The notes beneath the pieces are model-generated. The model did no database searches, was not told the DNA's origin, and saw only the letters and a list, made by a program, of their open reading frames with translations. From positions 1,059,012,423 to 1,059,076,422 of the forward strand of contig NC_090443.1 of assembly GCF_031143425.1 (NCBI RefSeq): a stretch of 64,000 bases of DNA, read 5' to 3'. The position numbers were made by a program, and so were the translations under genes. How positions within the stretch are numbered: the stretch's first letter is position 1; each line of letters opens with the position of its first letter. Shown here piece by piece: positions 31,801 to 44,200 of the stretch. Source of the stretch: Pleurodeles waltl. Its lineage: Eukaryota; Chordata; Amphibia; Caudata; Salamandridae.

Positions 31801-31962
31801 ATAACAAACATACTGAAAACATAGTGTTTTCACTATGAGCACTGAGGCCTGGCTATCAGGATCCCAGTGAGACAGTGAAAACAGTGACAAACACTCTGAC
31901 ATACACTCAAAAACAGGCCAAAAGTGGGGGTAACAAGGCTAGAAAGAGACTACCTTCTCACA
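28818..31962 (-). repeat. LTR6 (3145 bp)
   Basis: CRE at 30591-30598. It shares AACTCAG (31513) with LTR5 and GAGTTGTG (29410) with LTR7. A private ACGTAA change near 29716 creates a stop in the plus-strand frame that is open in most other copies, further evidence that this frame is not a gene. Confidence 0.93.
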
Positions 31963-31994
31963 CAACCCCCCCCCCCAAACGAAGGACAATAAGG

Positions 31995-34652
31995 CTAACC
32001 TTGGCCAGTTGAGACTTTATTGTCTAAGTGGTGATAAGTAGAGAGTAGCTCTGCAATAGACTGGTTACTCCCTTTATCATCCACTATATGGTTACTACCC
32101 TGTAGGGATGTAAACCACCCTGTTTGAAGTTTTTTAGCTAAGCAACAATGTGAAGATGTATTTTCAGAGTTTCTATCAGTAAGTTTTAGTTTAGAGCAGT
32201 GGGAATTGTCCACTGAACCTATTTGTAGTGATGGAAATGCCAGACAGGGATGCTGTCTCAGAAAAGCCATAGCTGGGCAAAAACTTTGTCCATATGGCTG
32301 GAAGAGAGAACAGGGATGCTGTTTCTCTTGGGTTGGAGCAGGGCAGGGATGCTGTCCTATCAGCTCCACACTAGGGCAGGGATGCTGTCCTAAGTGTTGT
32401 GAGGCAGTGCAGAGTTTCTGCACTAAAGTTTCTCTGGGAGGGTTGGAGGGATGCTCCATGTTAACTAAAATGGTGCTCTTTTTCTCACCAATGTTAGTTA
32501 TCCCACAGAGAGGTACTTCCACCTCAGGGAGTCCAGCTTTGCCAGCTGATGATTCCCTTGGAACAGGTGCCACCCCAGGAGAGGTTTCTCCCACCACAGG
32601 AATAGTATCCTGAATGGTAGGGTGGTTAGGGGATACTGTGATACCCTTTTTACCTGTTGATGGAGAGGGATCCTGAGTTTTCAGGCCTTCTCTCCTTTGC
32701 TTTTTCATTTCACTTGAAATGAGAGGGAACAATTCCTCAGGGATGCCCAGCATGGCTGCATGGGCATAAAACTCTACATCAGCCCAACCTGAGGCCTCTA
32801 GGTCATTACCTAAGAGACAGTCTACAGGTAAGCTAGGTGATACCACCACCTGCTTAGGGCCAGTAACTCCACCCCAACTAAACTGAATTATAGCTAAGGG
32901 AAGAAACTTAGTGGAGTTATGGACATCAATAATCTTATACTGTTGTCCAATGATGTGTTGTTCAGGAGGCACTAGGTTTTCAGTCACCAAAGTGAAACTG
33001 GCACCTGTGTCCCTGTAGGCCAAGGCCTCAACACCATTTATTGAAACTGTCTGCCTGTACTTATCCATTGTAAGGGGACAAGCAGCCAGTGTGGCAAGGC
33101 CAATGCCACTAGGTGTGACAGAAACTGTCTTGGGACTGATGACATCAGTTTTCACTATGGACCCATAAGTGAACCCAACTACACCCTTTGCTTGACTGTT
33201 GCCAGCAGTCCCACCACTAGTACCACTACTGCTAGGGGCACTAGAGCTTGATGTATTAGTGGTGGTAGGCTCAGGGGGTTTACCTGGACAGGACTTATCC
33301 CCTGGCCTATGGCCTCTGTTTTTACACACAAAGCACCAAGGCTTTTTAATGTGTGCAGGTTGGGAAGAAGAGGAAGAATTTGTTTTATCCCCACCCTCTG
33401 AAGAGTGTTTAAGATTTGAAGTGGGATCTTTGGTTTTACCCTTATCCCCATGCTTATCTTGAGATTTTTCACCATCTTTCTTCTTATTGCCATCTTTGTC
33501 ACCCCCTGTATGAACTTTTCTGTTCACCCTTGTTCTGACCCATTTGTCTGCCTTCTTTCCCAATTCTTGGGGAGAGGTCAGATCAGAGTCTACCAGGTAC
33601 TGGTGCAACAAATCAGACACACAATTATTAAGTATATGCTCTCTCAGGATTGTGTTACACAGGCTTTCATAATCAGTAACTTTACTGCCATGTAACCACC
33701 CCTCCAAGGCCTTCACTGCCTGGTCAATGAAATCAACCCAGTCTTGTGAAGACTCCTTTTTGGTCTCTCTGAACTTTATCCTGTACTGTTCAGTGGTTAA
33801 GCCATAACCATCCAGGAGTGCATTCTTAAGAACTGTAAAATTATTGGCATCATTTTCTTTCACAGTAAGGAGCCTATCCCTACCTTTTCCACTAAATGAT
33901 AGCCATAGGATAGCAGCCCACTGCTTTTGAGGGACATCCTGTACAGCACAGGCCCTCTCAAGTGCAGCAAACCACTTGTTAATGTCATCCCCCTCCTTAT
34001 AAGGGGGAACTATCTTGTGCAGATTCCTGGAATCATGCTCTTTTGCAGGATGACTATGGGGAATACTGCTGCTGCCACCATGGGTATCTAAACCCAACTT
34101 TTGTCTTTCCTTCTCTAATTCTAAAGACTGTCTATCCAAATCCAGCTGTTGCTTCTTGAGCTTCAGTCTGGTTTGTTCCACTCTCAATCTATTGAGCTCC
34201 CTTTCTAACAATCTGTCATCAGGGTGGGTGGGAGGGACATTTCTAGATACAGAGGTATGATGGGAATGAACAGAAGGAGACCTGTCCCTTACAGAGGGCA
34301 CCCTAACAGCTTGGCTACCAGTATAATGTGAGAGCACACCATCAGTATGGTGTGATTCAACCTCTGTACCAACTATGCTAGACTGTCTAGTAATGGGCAG
34401 GCTGAGAAGTTTCTTTCCTGAACCTTTTCCTGGGGGAGTCCCTGGATCAGATTGAGAACCATTAGCTACTTTTTCACCAGATTGGGCACTTATGGCCTTA
34501 TCCTGTACTCTAAGCATATTAATTAACAGTTCTAAGGAAGGATTCTTCCCTACACTCAAACCTCTCTCTATGCAGAGACTCCTTGCTCCTTTCCAGCTAA
34601 GGTGATCATATGCAAGTTTGGACAGTTCAACATTTTTTCCTGTGCCAGACAT
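31995..34652 (-). CDS. gag: Gag-protease polyprotein, unit 6, full length (885 aa)
   Basis: This copy comes closest to a majority version of the right-hand group: full length, DTG protease, all repeat cysteines, Cys332, Ser428, Thr502. I saw no private amino-acid change. It shares a TTACTACCC variant near its C-terminal codons with unit 5 only. Confidence 0.92.
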   Translation of the reverse strand: MSGTGKNVELSKLAYDHLSWKGARSLCIERGLSVGKNPSLELLINMLRVQDKAISAQSGEKVANGSQSDPGTPPGKGSGKKLLSLPITRQSSIVGTEVESHHTDGVLSHYTGSQAVRVPSVRDRSPSVHSHHTSVSRNVPPTHPDDRLLERELNRLRVEQTRLKLKKQQLDLDRQSLELEKERQKLGLDTHGGSSSIPHSHPAKEHDSRNLHKIVPPYKEGDDINKWFAALERACAVQDVPQKQWAAILWLSFSGKGRDRLLTVKENDANNFTVLKNALLDGYGLTTEQYRIKFRETKKESSQDWVDFIDQAVKALEGWLHGSKVTDYESLCNTILREHILNNCVSDLLHQYLVDSDLTSPQELGKKADKWVRTRVNRKVHTGGDKDGNKKKDGEKSQDKHGDKGKTKDPTSNLKHSSEGGDKTNSSSSSQPAHIKKPWCFVCKNRGHRPGDKSCPGKPPEPTTTNTSSSSAPSSSGTSGGTAGNSQAKGVVGFTYGSIVKTDVISPKTVSVTPSGIGLATLAACPLTMDKYRQTVSINGVEALAYRDTGASFTLVTENLVPPEQHIIGQQYKIIDVHNSTKFLPLAIIQFSWGGVTGPKQVVVSPSLPVDCLLGNDLEASGWADVEFYAHAAMLGIPEELFPLISSEMKKQRREGLKTQDPSPSTGKKGITVSPNHPTIQDTIPVVGETSPGVAPVPRESSAGKAGLPEVEVPLCGITNIGEKKSTILVNMEHPSNPPRETLVQKLCTASQHLGQHPCPSVELIGQHPCPAPTQEKQHPCSLFQPYGQSFCPAMAFLRQHPCLAFPSLQIGSVDNSHCSKLKLTDRNSENTSSHCCLAKKLQTGWFTSLQGSNHIVDDKGSNQSIAELLSTYHHLDNKVSTGQG

Positions 34653-34921
34653 TTTTTAGAGAGAGTTAAAGTGATAGAAAAAGAAAAAAAGTTTTCAGAA
34701 CTTTTTGGAAAGACAGAAAAAACTTTTTAAACTTTTAAGAACTTTTTGAAAGTTTTAGAAGTACTTTTCAGCACTTAGAAAAGAGTGAAAAAAGGAAATG
34801 CAAAACTTTTTGGCTATGTGTATATACACTGACCTTGTTTTGTATATTTTTCTCTTATGAAAAGTACAATGACAAGAGTGGTAAGTAGTCTCAAGCACTT
34901 ATCCCACCACTGCACAACCAA

Positions 34922-37900
34922 TGTAGGAGGCTGGACTGGCTTGTAGTGAGTACCAAGGGGTACTTGCACCTTGCACCAGGCCCAGTTATCCCTTATTAGT
35001 GTATAGGGTGTCTAGCAGCTTAGGCTGATAGATAATGGTAGCTTAGCAGAGCAGCTTAGGCTGAACTAGGAGACGTGTGAAGCTACTACAGTACCACTTA
35101 GTGTCATATGCACAATATCATAAGAAAACACAATACACAGTTATACTAAAAATAAAGGTACTTTATTTTTATGACAATATGCCAAAGTATCTTAGAGTGT
35201 ACCCTCAGTGAGAGGATAGGAAATATACACAAGATATATATACACAATAGCAAAAATATGCAGTATAGTCTTAGAAAACAGTGCAAACAATGTATAGTTA
35301 CAATAGGATGCAATGGGGAAACATAGGGATAGGGGCAACACAAACCATATACTCCAAAAGTGGAATGCGAACCACGAATGGACCCCAAACCTATGTGACC
35401 TTGTAGAGGGTCGCTGGGACTATTAGAAAATAGTGAGAGTTAGAAAAATAACCCTCCCCAAGACCCTGAAAAGTGAGTGCAAAGTGCACTAAAGTTCCCC
35501 TAAGGACAAAAGAGTTGTGTTAGAGGAATAATGCAGGAAAGACACAAACCAGCAATGCAACAACTGTGGATTTCCAATCTAGGGTACCTGTGGAACAAGG
35601 GGACCAAGTCCAAAAGTCACAAGCAAGTCGGAGATGGGCAGATGCCCAGGAAATGCCAGCTGCGGGTGCAAAGAAGCTTCGACTGGACAGAAGAAGCGGA
35701 GGTTTCTGCAGGAACGAAAAGGGCTAGAGACTTCCCTTTTGGTGGACGGATCCCTCTTGCCTTGGAAAGTCGTGCAGAAGTGTTTTCCCGCCGGAAGGAC
35801 GCCAACAAGCCTTGCTACACGCAAATCGTTCGTTTGGCGTTTTTGGACGCTGCTGGGGCCAAGGAGGGACCAGGAGGTCGCAAATTGGACCTGCAGAGAG
35901 AAGGGACGTCGAGCAAGACAAAGAGCCCTCACTGAAGCAGGTAGCACCCGGAGAAGTGCCAGAAACAGGCACTACGAGGATGCGTGAAACGGTGCTCGCC
36001 GAAGTTGCACAAAGGAGTCCCACGTCGCCGGAGACCAACTTAGAAAGTCGTGCAAGGCAGGTTAGAGTGCCGTGAACCCAGGCTTGGCTGTGCACGAAAG
36101 ATTTCCGCCAGAAGTGCACAGGGGCCGGAGTAGCTTGCAAAGTCGCGATTCCCAGCAATGCAGCCCAGCGAGGTGAGGCAAGGACTTACCTCCACCAAAC
36201 TTGGGCTGAAGAGTCACTGGACTGTGCGGGTCACTTGGACAGAGTCGCTGGATTCGAGGGACCTCGCTCGTCGTGCTGAGAGGAGACCCAAGGGACCGGT
36301 GATGCAGCTTTTTGGTGCCTGCGGTTGCAGGGGGAAGATTCCGTCGACCCACGGGAGATTTCTTCGGAGCTTCTGGTGCAGAGAGGAGGCAGGCTACCCC
36401 CACAGCATGCACAAGCAGGAAAACAGTCGAGAAGGCGGCAGGATCAGCGTTACAGAGTTGCAGTAGTCGTCTTTGCTACTATGTTGCAGGTTTGCAGGCT
36501 TCCAGCGCGGTCAGCGGTCGTTTCCTTATCAGAAGGTGAAGAGAGAGATGCAGAGGAACTCGGCTGAGCTTATGCATTCATTATCTAAAGTTTCCCCAGA
36601 GACAGAGACCCTAAATAGCCAGAAAAGAGGGTTTGGCTACCTAGGAGAGAGGAAAGGCTACTAACACCTGAAGGAGCCTATCAGCAGGAGTCTCTGACGT
36701 CACCTGGTGGCACTGGCCACTCAGAGCAGTCCAGTGTGCCAGCAGCACCTCTGTTTCCAAGATGGCAGAGGTCTGGAGCACACTGGAGGAGCTCTGGACA
36801 CCTCCCAGGGGAGGTGCAGGTCAGGGGAGTGGTCACTCCCCTTTCCTTTGTCCAGTTTCGCGCCAGAGCAGGGGCTAAGGGGTCCCTGAACCGGTGTAGA
36901 CTGGCTTATGCAGAATTGGGCACATCTGTGCCCAACAAAGCATTTCCAGAGGCTGGGGGAGGCTACTCCTCCCCTGCCTTCACACCATTTTCCAAAGGGA
37001 GAGGGTGTCACACCCTCTCTCAGAGGAAGTTCTTTGTTCTGCCATCCTGGGCCAGGCCTGGTTGGACCCCAGGAGGGCAGCTGCCTGTCTGAGGGGTTGG
37101 CAGCAGCAGCAGCTGCAGTGAAACCCCAGGAAGGGCAGTCTGGCAGTACCAGGGTCTGTGCTACAGACCACTGGGATCATGGAATTGTACCAACAATGCC
37201 AGGATGGCATAGAGGGGGCAATTCCATGATCATAGACATGTTACATGGCCATATTCGGAGTTACCATGGTGAAGCTACATATAGGTAGTGACCTATATGT
37301 AGTGCACGCGTGTAATGGTGTCCCCGCACTCACAAAGTTCAGTGAATTGGCTCTGAACAATGTGGGGGCACCTTGGCTAGTGCCAGGGTGCCCTCACACT
37401 AAGTAACTTTGCACCTAACCTTTACCAGGTAAAGGTTAGACATATAGGTGACTTATAAGTTACTTAAGTGCAGTGTAAAATGGCTGTGAAATAACGTGGA
37501 CGTTATTTCACTCAGGCTGCAGTGGCAGGCCTGTGTAAGAATTGTCAGAGCTCCCTATGGGTGGCAAAAGAAATGCTGCAGCCCATAGGGATCTCCTGGA
37601 ACCCCAATACCCTGGGTACCTCAGTACCATATACTAGGGAATTATAAGGGTGTTCCAGTAAGCCAATGTAAATTGGTAAAATTGGTCACTAGCCTGTTAG
37701 TGACAATTTGAAGTAATGAGAGAGCATAACCACTGAGGTTCTGGTTAGCAGAGCCTCAGTGAGACAGTTAGGCACCACACAGGGAACATATACATGCACA
37801 CCTATGAGCACTGGGGCCCTGTGTGACAGGGTCCCAGTGACACATACATATAGGCCACAAACCTATGAGCACTGGGGTCCTGACCAGCAGGATCCCAGTG

Positions 37901-38066
37901 ACACATAACAAACATACTGAAAACATAGTGTTTTCACTATGAGCACTGAGGCCTGGCTATCAGGATCCCAGTGAGACAGTGAAAACAGTGACAAACACTC
38001 TGACATACACTCAAAAACAGGCCAAAAGTGGGGGTAACAAGGCTAGAAAGAGACTACCTTCTCACA
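34922..38066 (-). repeat. LTR7 (3145 bp)
   Basis: CRE at 36695-36702. Private changes include GCGATTCC near 36147 and GCTTATGC near 36569. It carries GAGTTGTG (35513) in common with LTR6. Confidence 0.93.
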
Positions 38067-38097
38067 CAACCCCCCCCCCAAACGAAGGACAATAAGG

Positions 38098-40755
38098 CTA
38101 ACCTTGGCCAGTTGAGACTTTATTGTCTAAGTGGTGATAAGTAGAGAGTAGCTCTGCAATAGACTGGTTACTCCCTTTATCATCCACTATATGGTTACTT
38201 CCCTGTAGGGATGTAAACCACCCTGTTTGAAGTTTTTTAGCTAAGCAACAATGTGAAGATGTATTTTCAGAGTTTCTATCAGTAAGTTTTAGTTTAGAGC
38301 AGTGGGAATTGTCCACTGAACCTATTTGTAGTGATGGAAATGCCAGACAGGGATGCTGTCTCAGAAAAGCCATAGCTGGGCAAACACTTTGTCCATATGG
38401 CTGGAAGAGAGAACAGGGATGCTGTTTCTCTTGGGTTGGAGCAGGGCAGGAATGCTGTCCTATCAGCTCCACACTAGGGCAGGGATGCTGTCCTAAGTGT
38501 TGTGAGGCAGTGCAGAGTTTCTGCACTAAAGTTTCTCTGGGAGGGTTGGAGGGATGCTCCATGTTAACTAAAATGGTGCTCTTTTTCTCACCAATGTTAG
38601 TTATCCCACAGAGAGGTACTTCCACCTCAGGGAGTCCAGCTTTGCCAGCTGATGATTCCCTTGGAACAGGTGCCACCCCAGGAGAGGTTTCTCCCACCAC
38701 AGGAATAGTATCCTGAATGGTAGGGTGGTTAGGGGATACTGTGATACCCTTTTTATCTGTTGATGGAGAGGGATCCTGAGTTTTCAGGCCTTCTCTCCTT
38801 TGCTTTTTCATTTCACTTGAAATGAGAGGGAACAATTCCTCAGGGATGCCCAGCATGGCTGCATGGGCATAAAACTCTACATCAGCCCAACCTGAGGCCT
38901 CTAGGTCATTACCTAAGAGACAGTCTACAGGTAAGCTAGGTGATACCACCACCTGCTTAGGGCCAGTAACTCCACCCCAACTAAACTGAATTATAGCTAA
39001 GGGAAGAAACTTAGTGGAGTTATGGACATCAATAATCTTATACTGTTGTCCAATGATGTGTTGTTCAGGAGGCACTAGGTTTTCAGTCACCAAAGTGAAA
39101 CTGGCACCTGTGTCCCTGTAGGCCAAGGCCTCAACACCATTTATTGAAACTGTCTGCCTGTACTTATCCATTGTAAGGGGACAAGCAGCCAGTGTGGCAA
39201 GGCCAATGCCACTAGGTGTGACAGAAACTGTCTTGGGACTGATGACATCAGTTTTCACTATGGACCCATAAGTGAACCCAACTACACCCTTTGCTTGACT
39301 GTTGCCAGCAGTCCCACCACTAGTACCACTACTGCTAGGGGCACTAGAGCTTGATGTATTAGTGGTGGTAGGCTCAGGGGGTTTACCTGGACAGGACTTA
39401 TCCCCTGGCCTATGGCCTCTGTTTTTACACACAAAGCACCAAGGCTTTTTAATGTGTGCAGGTTGGGAAGAAGAGGAAGAATTTGTTTTATCCCCACCCT
39501 CTGAAGAGTGTTTAAGATTTGAAGTGGGATCTTTGGTTTTACCCTTATCCCCATGCTTATCTTGAGATTTTTCACCATCTTTCTTCTTATTGCCATCTTT
39601 GTCACCCCCTGTATGAACTTTTCTGTTCACCCTTGTTCTGACCCATTTGTCTGCCTTCTTTCCCAATTCTTGGGGAGAGGTCAGATCAGAGTCTACCAGG
39701 TACTGGTGCAACAAATCAGACACACAATTATTAAGTATATGCTCTCTCAGGATTGTGTTACACAGGCTTTCATAATCAGTAACTTTACTGCCATGTAACC
39801 ACCCCTCCAAGGCCTTCACTGCCTGGTCAATGAAATCAACCCAGTCTTGTGAAGACTCCTTTTTGGTCTCTCTGAACTTTATCCTGTACTGTTCAGTGGT
39901 TAAGCCATAACCATCCAGGAGTGCATTCTTAAGAACTGTAAAATTATTGGCATCATTTTCTTTCACAGTAAGGAGCCTATCCCTACCTTTTCCACTAAAT
40001 GATAGCCATAGGATAGCAGCCCACTGCTTTTGAGGGACATCCTGTACAGCACAGGCCCTCTCAAGTGCAGCAAACCACTTGTTAATGTCATCCCCCTCCT
40101 TATAAGGGGGAACTATCTTGTGCAGATTCCTGGAATCATGCTCTTTTGCAGGATGACTATGGGGAATACTGCTGCTGCCACCATGGGTATCTAAACCCAA
40201 CTTTTGTCTTTCCTTCTCTAATTCTAAAGACTGTCTATCCAAATCCAGCTGTTGCTTCTTGAGCTTCAGTCTGGTTTGTTCCACTCTCAATCTATTGAGC
40301 TCCCTTTCTAACAATCTGTCATCAGGGTGGGTGGGAGGGACATTTCTAGATACAGAGGTATGATGGGAATGAACAGAAGGAGACCTGTCCCTTACAGAGG
40401 GCACCCTAACAGCTTGGCTACCAGTATAATGTGAGAGCACACCATCAGTATGGTGTGATTCAACCTCTGTACCAACTATGCTAGACTGTCTAGTAATGGG
40501 CAGGCTGAGAAGTTTCTTTCCTGAACCTTTTCCTGGGGGAGTCCCTGGATCAGATTGAGAACCATTAGCTACTTTTTCACCAGATTGGGCACTTATGGCC
40601 TTATCCTGTACTCTAAGCATATTAATTAACAGTTCTAAGGAAGGATTCTTCCCTACACTCAAACCTCTCTCTATGCAGAGACTCCTTGCTCCTTTCCAGC
40701 TAAGGTGATCATATGCAAGTTTGGACAGTTCAACATTTTTTCCTGTGCCAGACAT
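38098..40755 (-). CDS. gag: Gag-protease polyprotein, unit 7, full length (885 aa)
   Basis: Full-length frame. Private Asp667 and Ser769 (one QHPC becomes QHSC, Cys kept). Val791 is shared with unit 8 only, and Cys332 with units 4-6. It therefore looks like a step between the 4-6 group and the 8-10 group. Confidence 0.92.
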   Translation of the reverse strand: MSGTGKNVELSKLAYDHLSWKGARSLCIERGLSVGKNPSLELLINMLRVQDKAISAQSGEKVANGSQSDPGTPPGKGSGKKLLSLPITRQSSIVGTEVESHHTDGVLSHYTGSQAVRVPSVRDRSPSVHSHHTSVSRNVPPTHPDDRLLERELNRLRVEQTRLKLKKQQLDLDRQSLELEKERQKLGLDTHGGSSSIPHSHPAKEHDSRNLHKIVPPYKEGDDINKWFAALERACAVQDVPQKQWAAILWLSFSGKGRDRLLTVKENDANNFTVLKNALLDGYGLTTEQYRIKFRETKKESSQDWVDFIDQAVKALEGWLHGSKVTDYESLCNTILREHILNNCVSDLLHQYLVDSDLTSPQELGKKADKWVRTRVNRKVHTGGDKDGNKKKDGEKSQDKHGDKGKTKDPTSNLKHSSEGGDKTNSSSSSQPAHIKKPWCFVCKNRGHRPGDKSCPGKPPEPTTTNTSSSSAPSSSGTSGGTAGNSQAKGVVGFTYGSIVKTDVISPKTVSVTPSGIGLATLAACPLTMDKYRQTVSINGVEALAYRDTGASFTLVTENLVPPEQHIIGQQYKIIDVHNSTKFLPLAIIQFSWGGVTGPKQVVVSPSLPVDCLLGNDLEASGWADVEFYAHAAMLGIPEELFPLISSEMKKQRREGLKTQDPSPSTDKKGITVSPNHPTIQDTIPVVGETSPGVAPVPRESSAGKAGLPEVEVPLCGITNIGEKKSTILVNMEHPSNPPRETLVQKLCTASQHLGQHPCPSVELIGQHSCPAPTQEKQHPCSLFQPYGQSVCPAMAFLRQHPCLAFPSLQIGSVDNSHCSKLKLTDRNSENTSSHCCLAKKLQTGWFTSLQGSNHIVDDKGSNQSIAELLSTYHHLDNKVSTGQG

Positions 40756-41024
40756 TTTTTAGAGAGAGTTAAAGTGATAGAAAAAGAAAAAAAGTTTTCA
40801 GAACTTTTTGGAAAGACAGAAAAAACTTTTTAAACTTTTAAGAACTTTTTGAAAGTTTTAGAAGTACTTTTCAGCACTTAGAAAAGAGTGAAAAAAGGAA
40901 ATGCAAAACTTTTTGGCTATGTGTATATACACTGACCTTGTTTTGTATATTTTTCTCTTATGAAAAGTACAATGACAAGAGTGGTAAGTAGTCTCAAGCA
41001 CTTATCCCACCACTGCACAACCAA

Positions 41025-44000
41025 TGTAGGAGGCTGGACTGGCTTGTAGTGAGTACCAAGGGGTACTTGCACCTTGCACCAGGCCCAGTTATCCCTTATT
41101 AGTGTATAGGGTGTCTAGCAGCTTAGGCTGATAGATAATGGTAGCTTAGCAGAGCAGCTTAGGCTGAACTAGGAGACGTGTGAAGCTACTACAGTACCAC
41201 TTAGTGTCATATGCACAATATCATAAGAAAACACAATACACAGTTATACTAAAAATAAAGGTACTTTATTTTTATGACAATATGCCAAAGTATCTTAGAG
41301 TGTACCCTCAGTGAGAGGATAGGAAATATACACAAGATATATATACACAATAGCAAAAATATGCAGTATAGTCTTAGAAAACAGTGCAAACAATGTATAG
41401 TTACAATAGGATGCAATGGGGAAACATAGGGATAGGGGCAACACAAACCATATACTCCAAAAGTGGAATGCGAACCACGAATGGACCCCAAACCTATGTG
41501 ACCTTGTAGAGGGTCGCTGGGACTATTAGAAAATAGTGAGAGTTAGAAAAATAACCCTCCCCAAGACCCTGAAAAGTGAGTGCAAAGTGCACTAAAGTTC
41601 CCCTAAGGACAAAAGAGTCGTGTTAGAGGAATAATGCAGGAAAGACACAAACCAGCAATGCAACAACTGTGGATTTCCAATCTAGGGTACATGTGGAACA
41701 AGGGGACCAAGTCCAAAAGTCACAAGCAAGTCGGAGATGGGCAGATGCCCAGGAAATGCCAGCTGCGGGTGCAAAGAAGCTTCGACTGGACAGAAGAAGC
41801 GGAGGTTTCTGCAGGAACGAAAAGGGCTAGAGACTTCCCTTTTGGTGGACGGATCCCTCTTGCCTTGGAAAGTCGTGCAGAAGTGTTTTCCCGCCGGAAG
41901 GACGCCAACAAGCCTTGCTACACGCAAATCGTTCGTTTGGCATTTTTGGACGCTGCTGGGGCCAAGGAGGGACCAGGAGGTCGCAAATTGGACCTGCAGA
42001 GAGAGGGGACGTCGAGCAAGACAAAGAGCCCTCACTGAAGCAGGTAGCACCCGGAGAAGTGCCAGAAACAGGCACTACGAGGATGCGTGAAACGGTGCTC
42101 GCCGAAGTTGCACAAAGGAGTCCCACGTCGCCGGAGACCAACTTAGAAAGTCGTGCAAGGCAGGTTAGAGTGCCGTGAACCCAGGCTTGGCTGTGCACGA
42201 AAGATTTCCGCCGGAAGTGCACAGGGGCCGGAGTAGCTTGCAAAGTCGCGGTTCCCAGCAATGCAGCCCAGCGAGGTGAGGCAAGGACTTACCTCCACCA
42301 AACTTGGGCTGAAGAGTCACTGGACTGTGCGGGTCACTTGGACAGAGTCGCTGGATTCGAGGGACCTCGCTCGTCGTGCTGAGAGGAGACCCAAGGGACC
42401 GGTGATGCAGCTTTTTGGTGCCTGCGGTTGCAGGGGGAAGATTCCGTCGACCCACGGGAGATTTCTTCGGAGCTTCTGGTGCAGAGAGGAGGCAGGCTAC
42501 CCCCACAGCATGCACAAGCAGGAAAACAGTCGAGAAGGCGGCAGGATCAGCGTTACAGAGTTGCAGTAGTCGTCTTTGCTACTATGTTGCAGGTTTGCAG
42601 GCTTCCAGCGCGGTCAGCGGTCGTTTCCTTATCAGAAGGTGAAGAGAGAGATGCAGAGGAACTCGGCTGAGCTCATGCATTCGTTATCTAAAGTTTCCCC
42701 AGAGACAGAGACCCTAAATAGCCAGAAAAGAGGGTTTGGCTACCTAGGAGAGAGGAAAGGCTACTAACACCTGAAGGAGCCTATCAGCAGGAGTCTCTGA
42801 CGTCACCTGGTGGCACTGGCCACTCAGAGCAGTCCAGTGTGCCAGCAGCACCTCTGTTTCCAAGATGGCAGAGGTCTGGAGCACACTGGAGGAGCTCTGG
42901 ACACCTCCCAGGGGAGGTGCAGGTCAGGGGAGTGGTCACTCCCCTTTCCTTTGTCCAGTTTCGCGCCAGAGCAGGGGCTAAGGGGTCCCTGAACCGGTGT
43001 AGACTGGCTTATGCAGAATTGGGCACATCTGTGCCCAACAAAGCATTTCCAGAGGCTGGGGGAGGCTACTCCTCCCCTGCCTTCACACCATTTTCCAAAG
43101 GGAGAGGGTGTCACACCCTCTCTCAGAGGAAGTTCTTTGTTCTGCCATCCTGGGCCAGGCCTGGTTGGACCCCAGGAGGGCAGCTGCCTGTCTGAGGGGT
43201 TGGCAGCAGCAGCAGCTGCAGTGAAACCCCAGGAAGGGCAGTCTGGCAGTACCAGGGTCTGTGCTACAGACCACTGGGATCATGGAATTGTACCAACAAT
43301 GCCAGGATGGCATAGAGGGGGCAATTCCATGATCATAGACATGTTACATGGCCATATTCGGAGTTACCATGGTGAAGCTACATATAGGTAGTGACCTATA
43401 TGTAGTGCACGCGTGTAATGGTGTCCCCGCACTCACAAAGTTCAGTGAATTGGCTCTGAACAATGTGGGGGCACCTTGGCTAGTGCCAGGGTGCCCTCAC
43501 ACTAAGTAACTTTGCACCTAACCTTTACCAGGTAAAGGTTAGACATATAGGTGACTTATAAGTTACTTAAGTGCAGTGTAAAATGGCTGTGAAATAACGT
43601 GGACGTTATTTCACTCAGGCTGCAGTGGCAGGCCTGTGTAAGAATTGTCAGAGCTCCCTATGGGTGGCAAAAGAAATGCTGCAGCCCATAGGGATCTCCT
43701 GGAACCCCAATACCCTGGGTACCTCAGTACCATATACTAGGGAATTATAAGGGTGTTCCAGTAAGCCAATGTAAATTGGTAAAATTGGTCACTAGCCTGT
43801 TAGTGACAATTTGAAGTAATGAGAGAGCATAACCACTGAGGTTCTGGTTAGCAGAGCCTCAGTGAGACAGTTAGGCACCACACAGGGAACATATACATGC
43901 ACACCTATGAGCACTGGGGCCCTGTGTGACAGGGTCCCAGTGACACATACATATAGGCCACAAACCTATGAGCACTGGGGTCCTGACCAGCAGGATCCCA

Positions 44001-44169
44001 GTGACACATAACAAACATACTGAAAACATAGTGTTTTCACTATGAGCACTGAGGCCTGGCTATCAGGATCCCAGTGAGACAGTGAAAACAGTGACAAACA
44101 CTCTGACATACACTCAAAAACAGGCCAAAAGTGGGGGTAACAAGGCTAGAAAGAGACTACCTTCTCACA
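41025..44169 (-). repeat. LTR8 (3145 bp)
   Basis: CRE at 42798-42805. Private GTACATGTGG change near 41690. It keeps the CTCTTGCC variant of LTR5-7 and is the last copy to do so going rightward. Confidence 0.93.
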
Positions 44170-44200
44170 CAACCCCCCCCCCAAACGAAGGACAATAAGG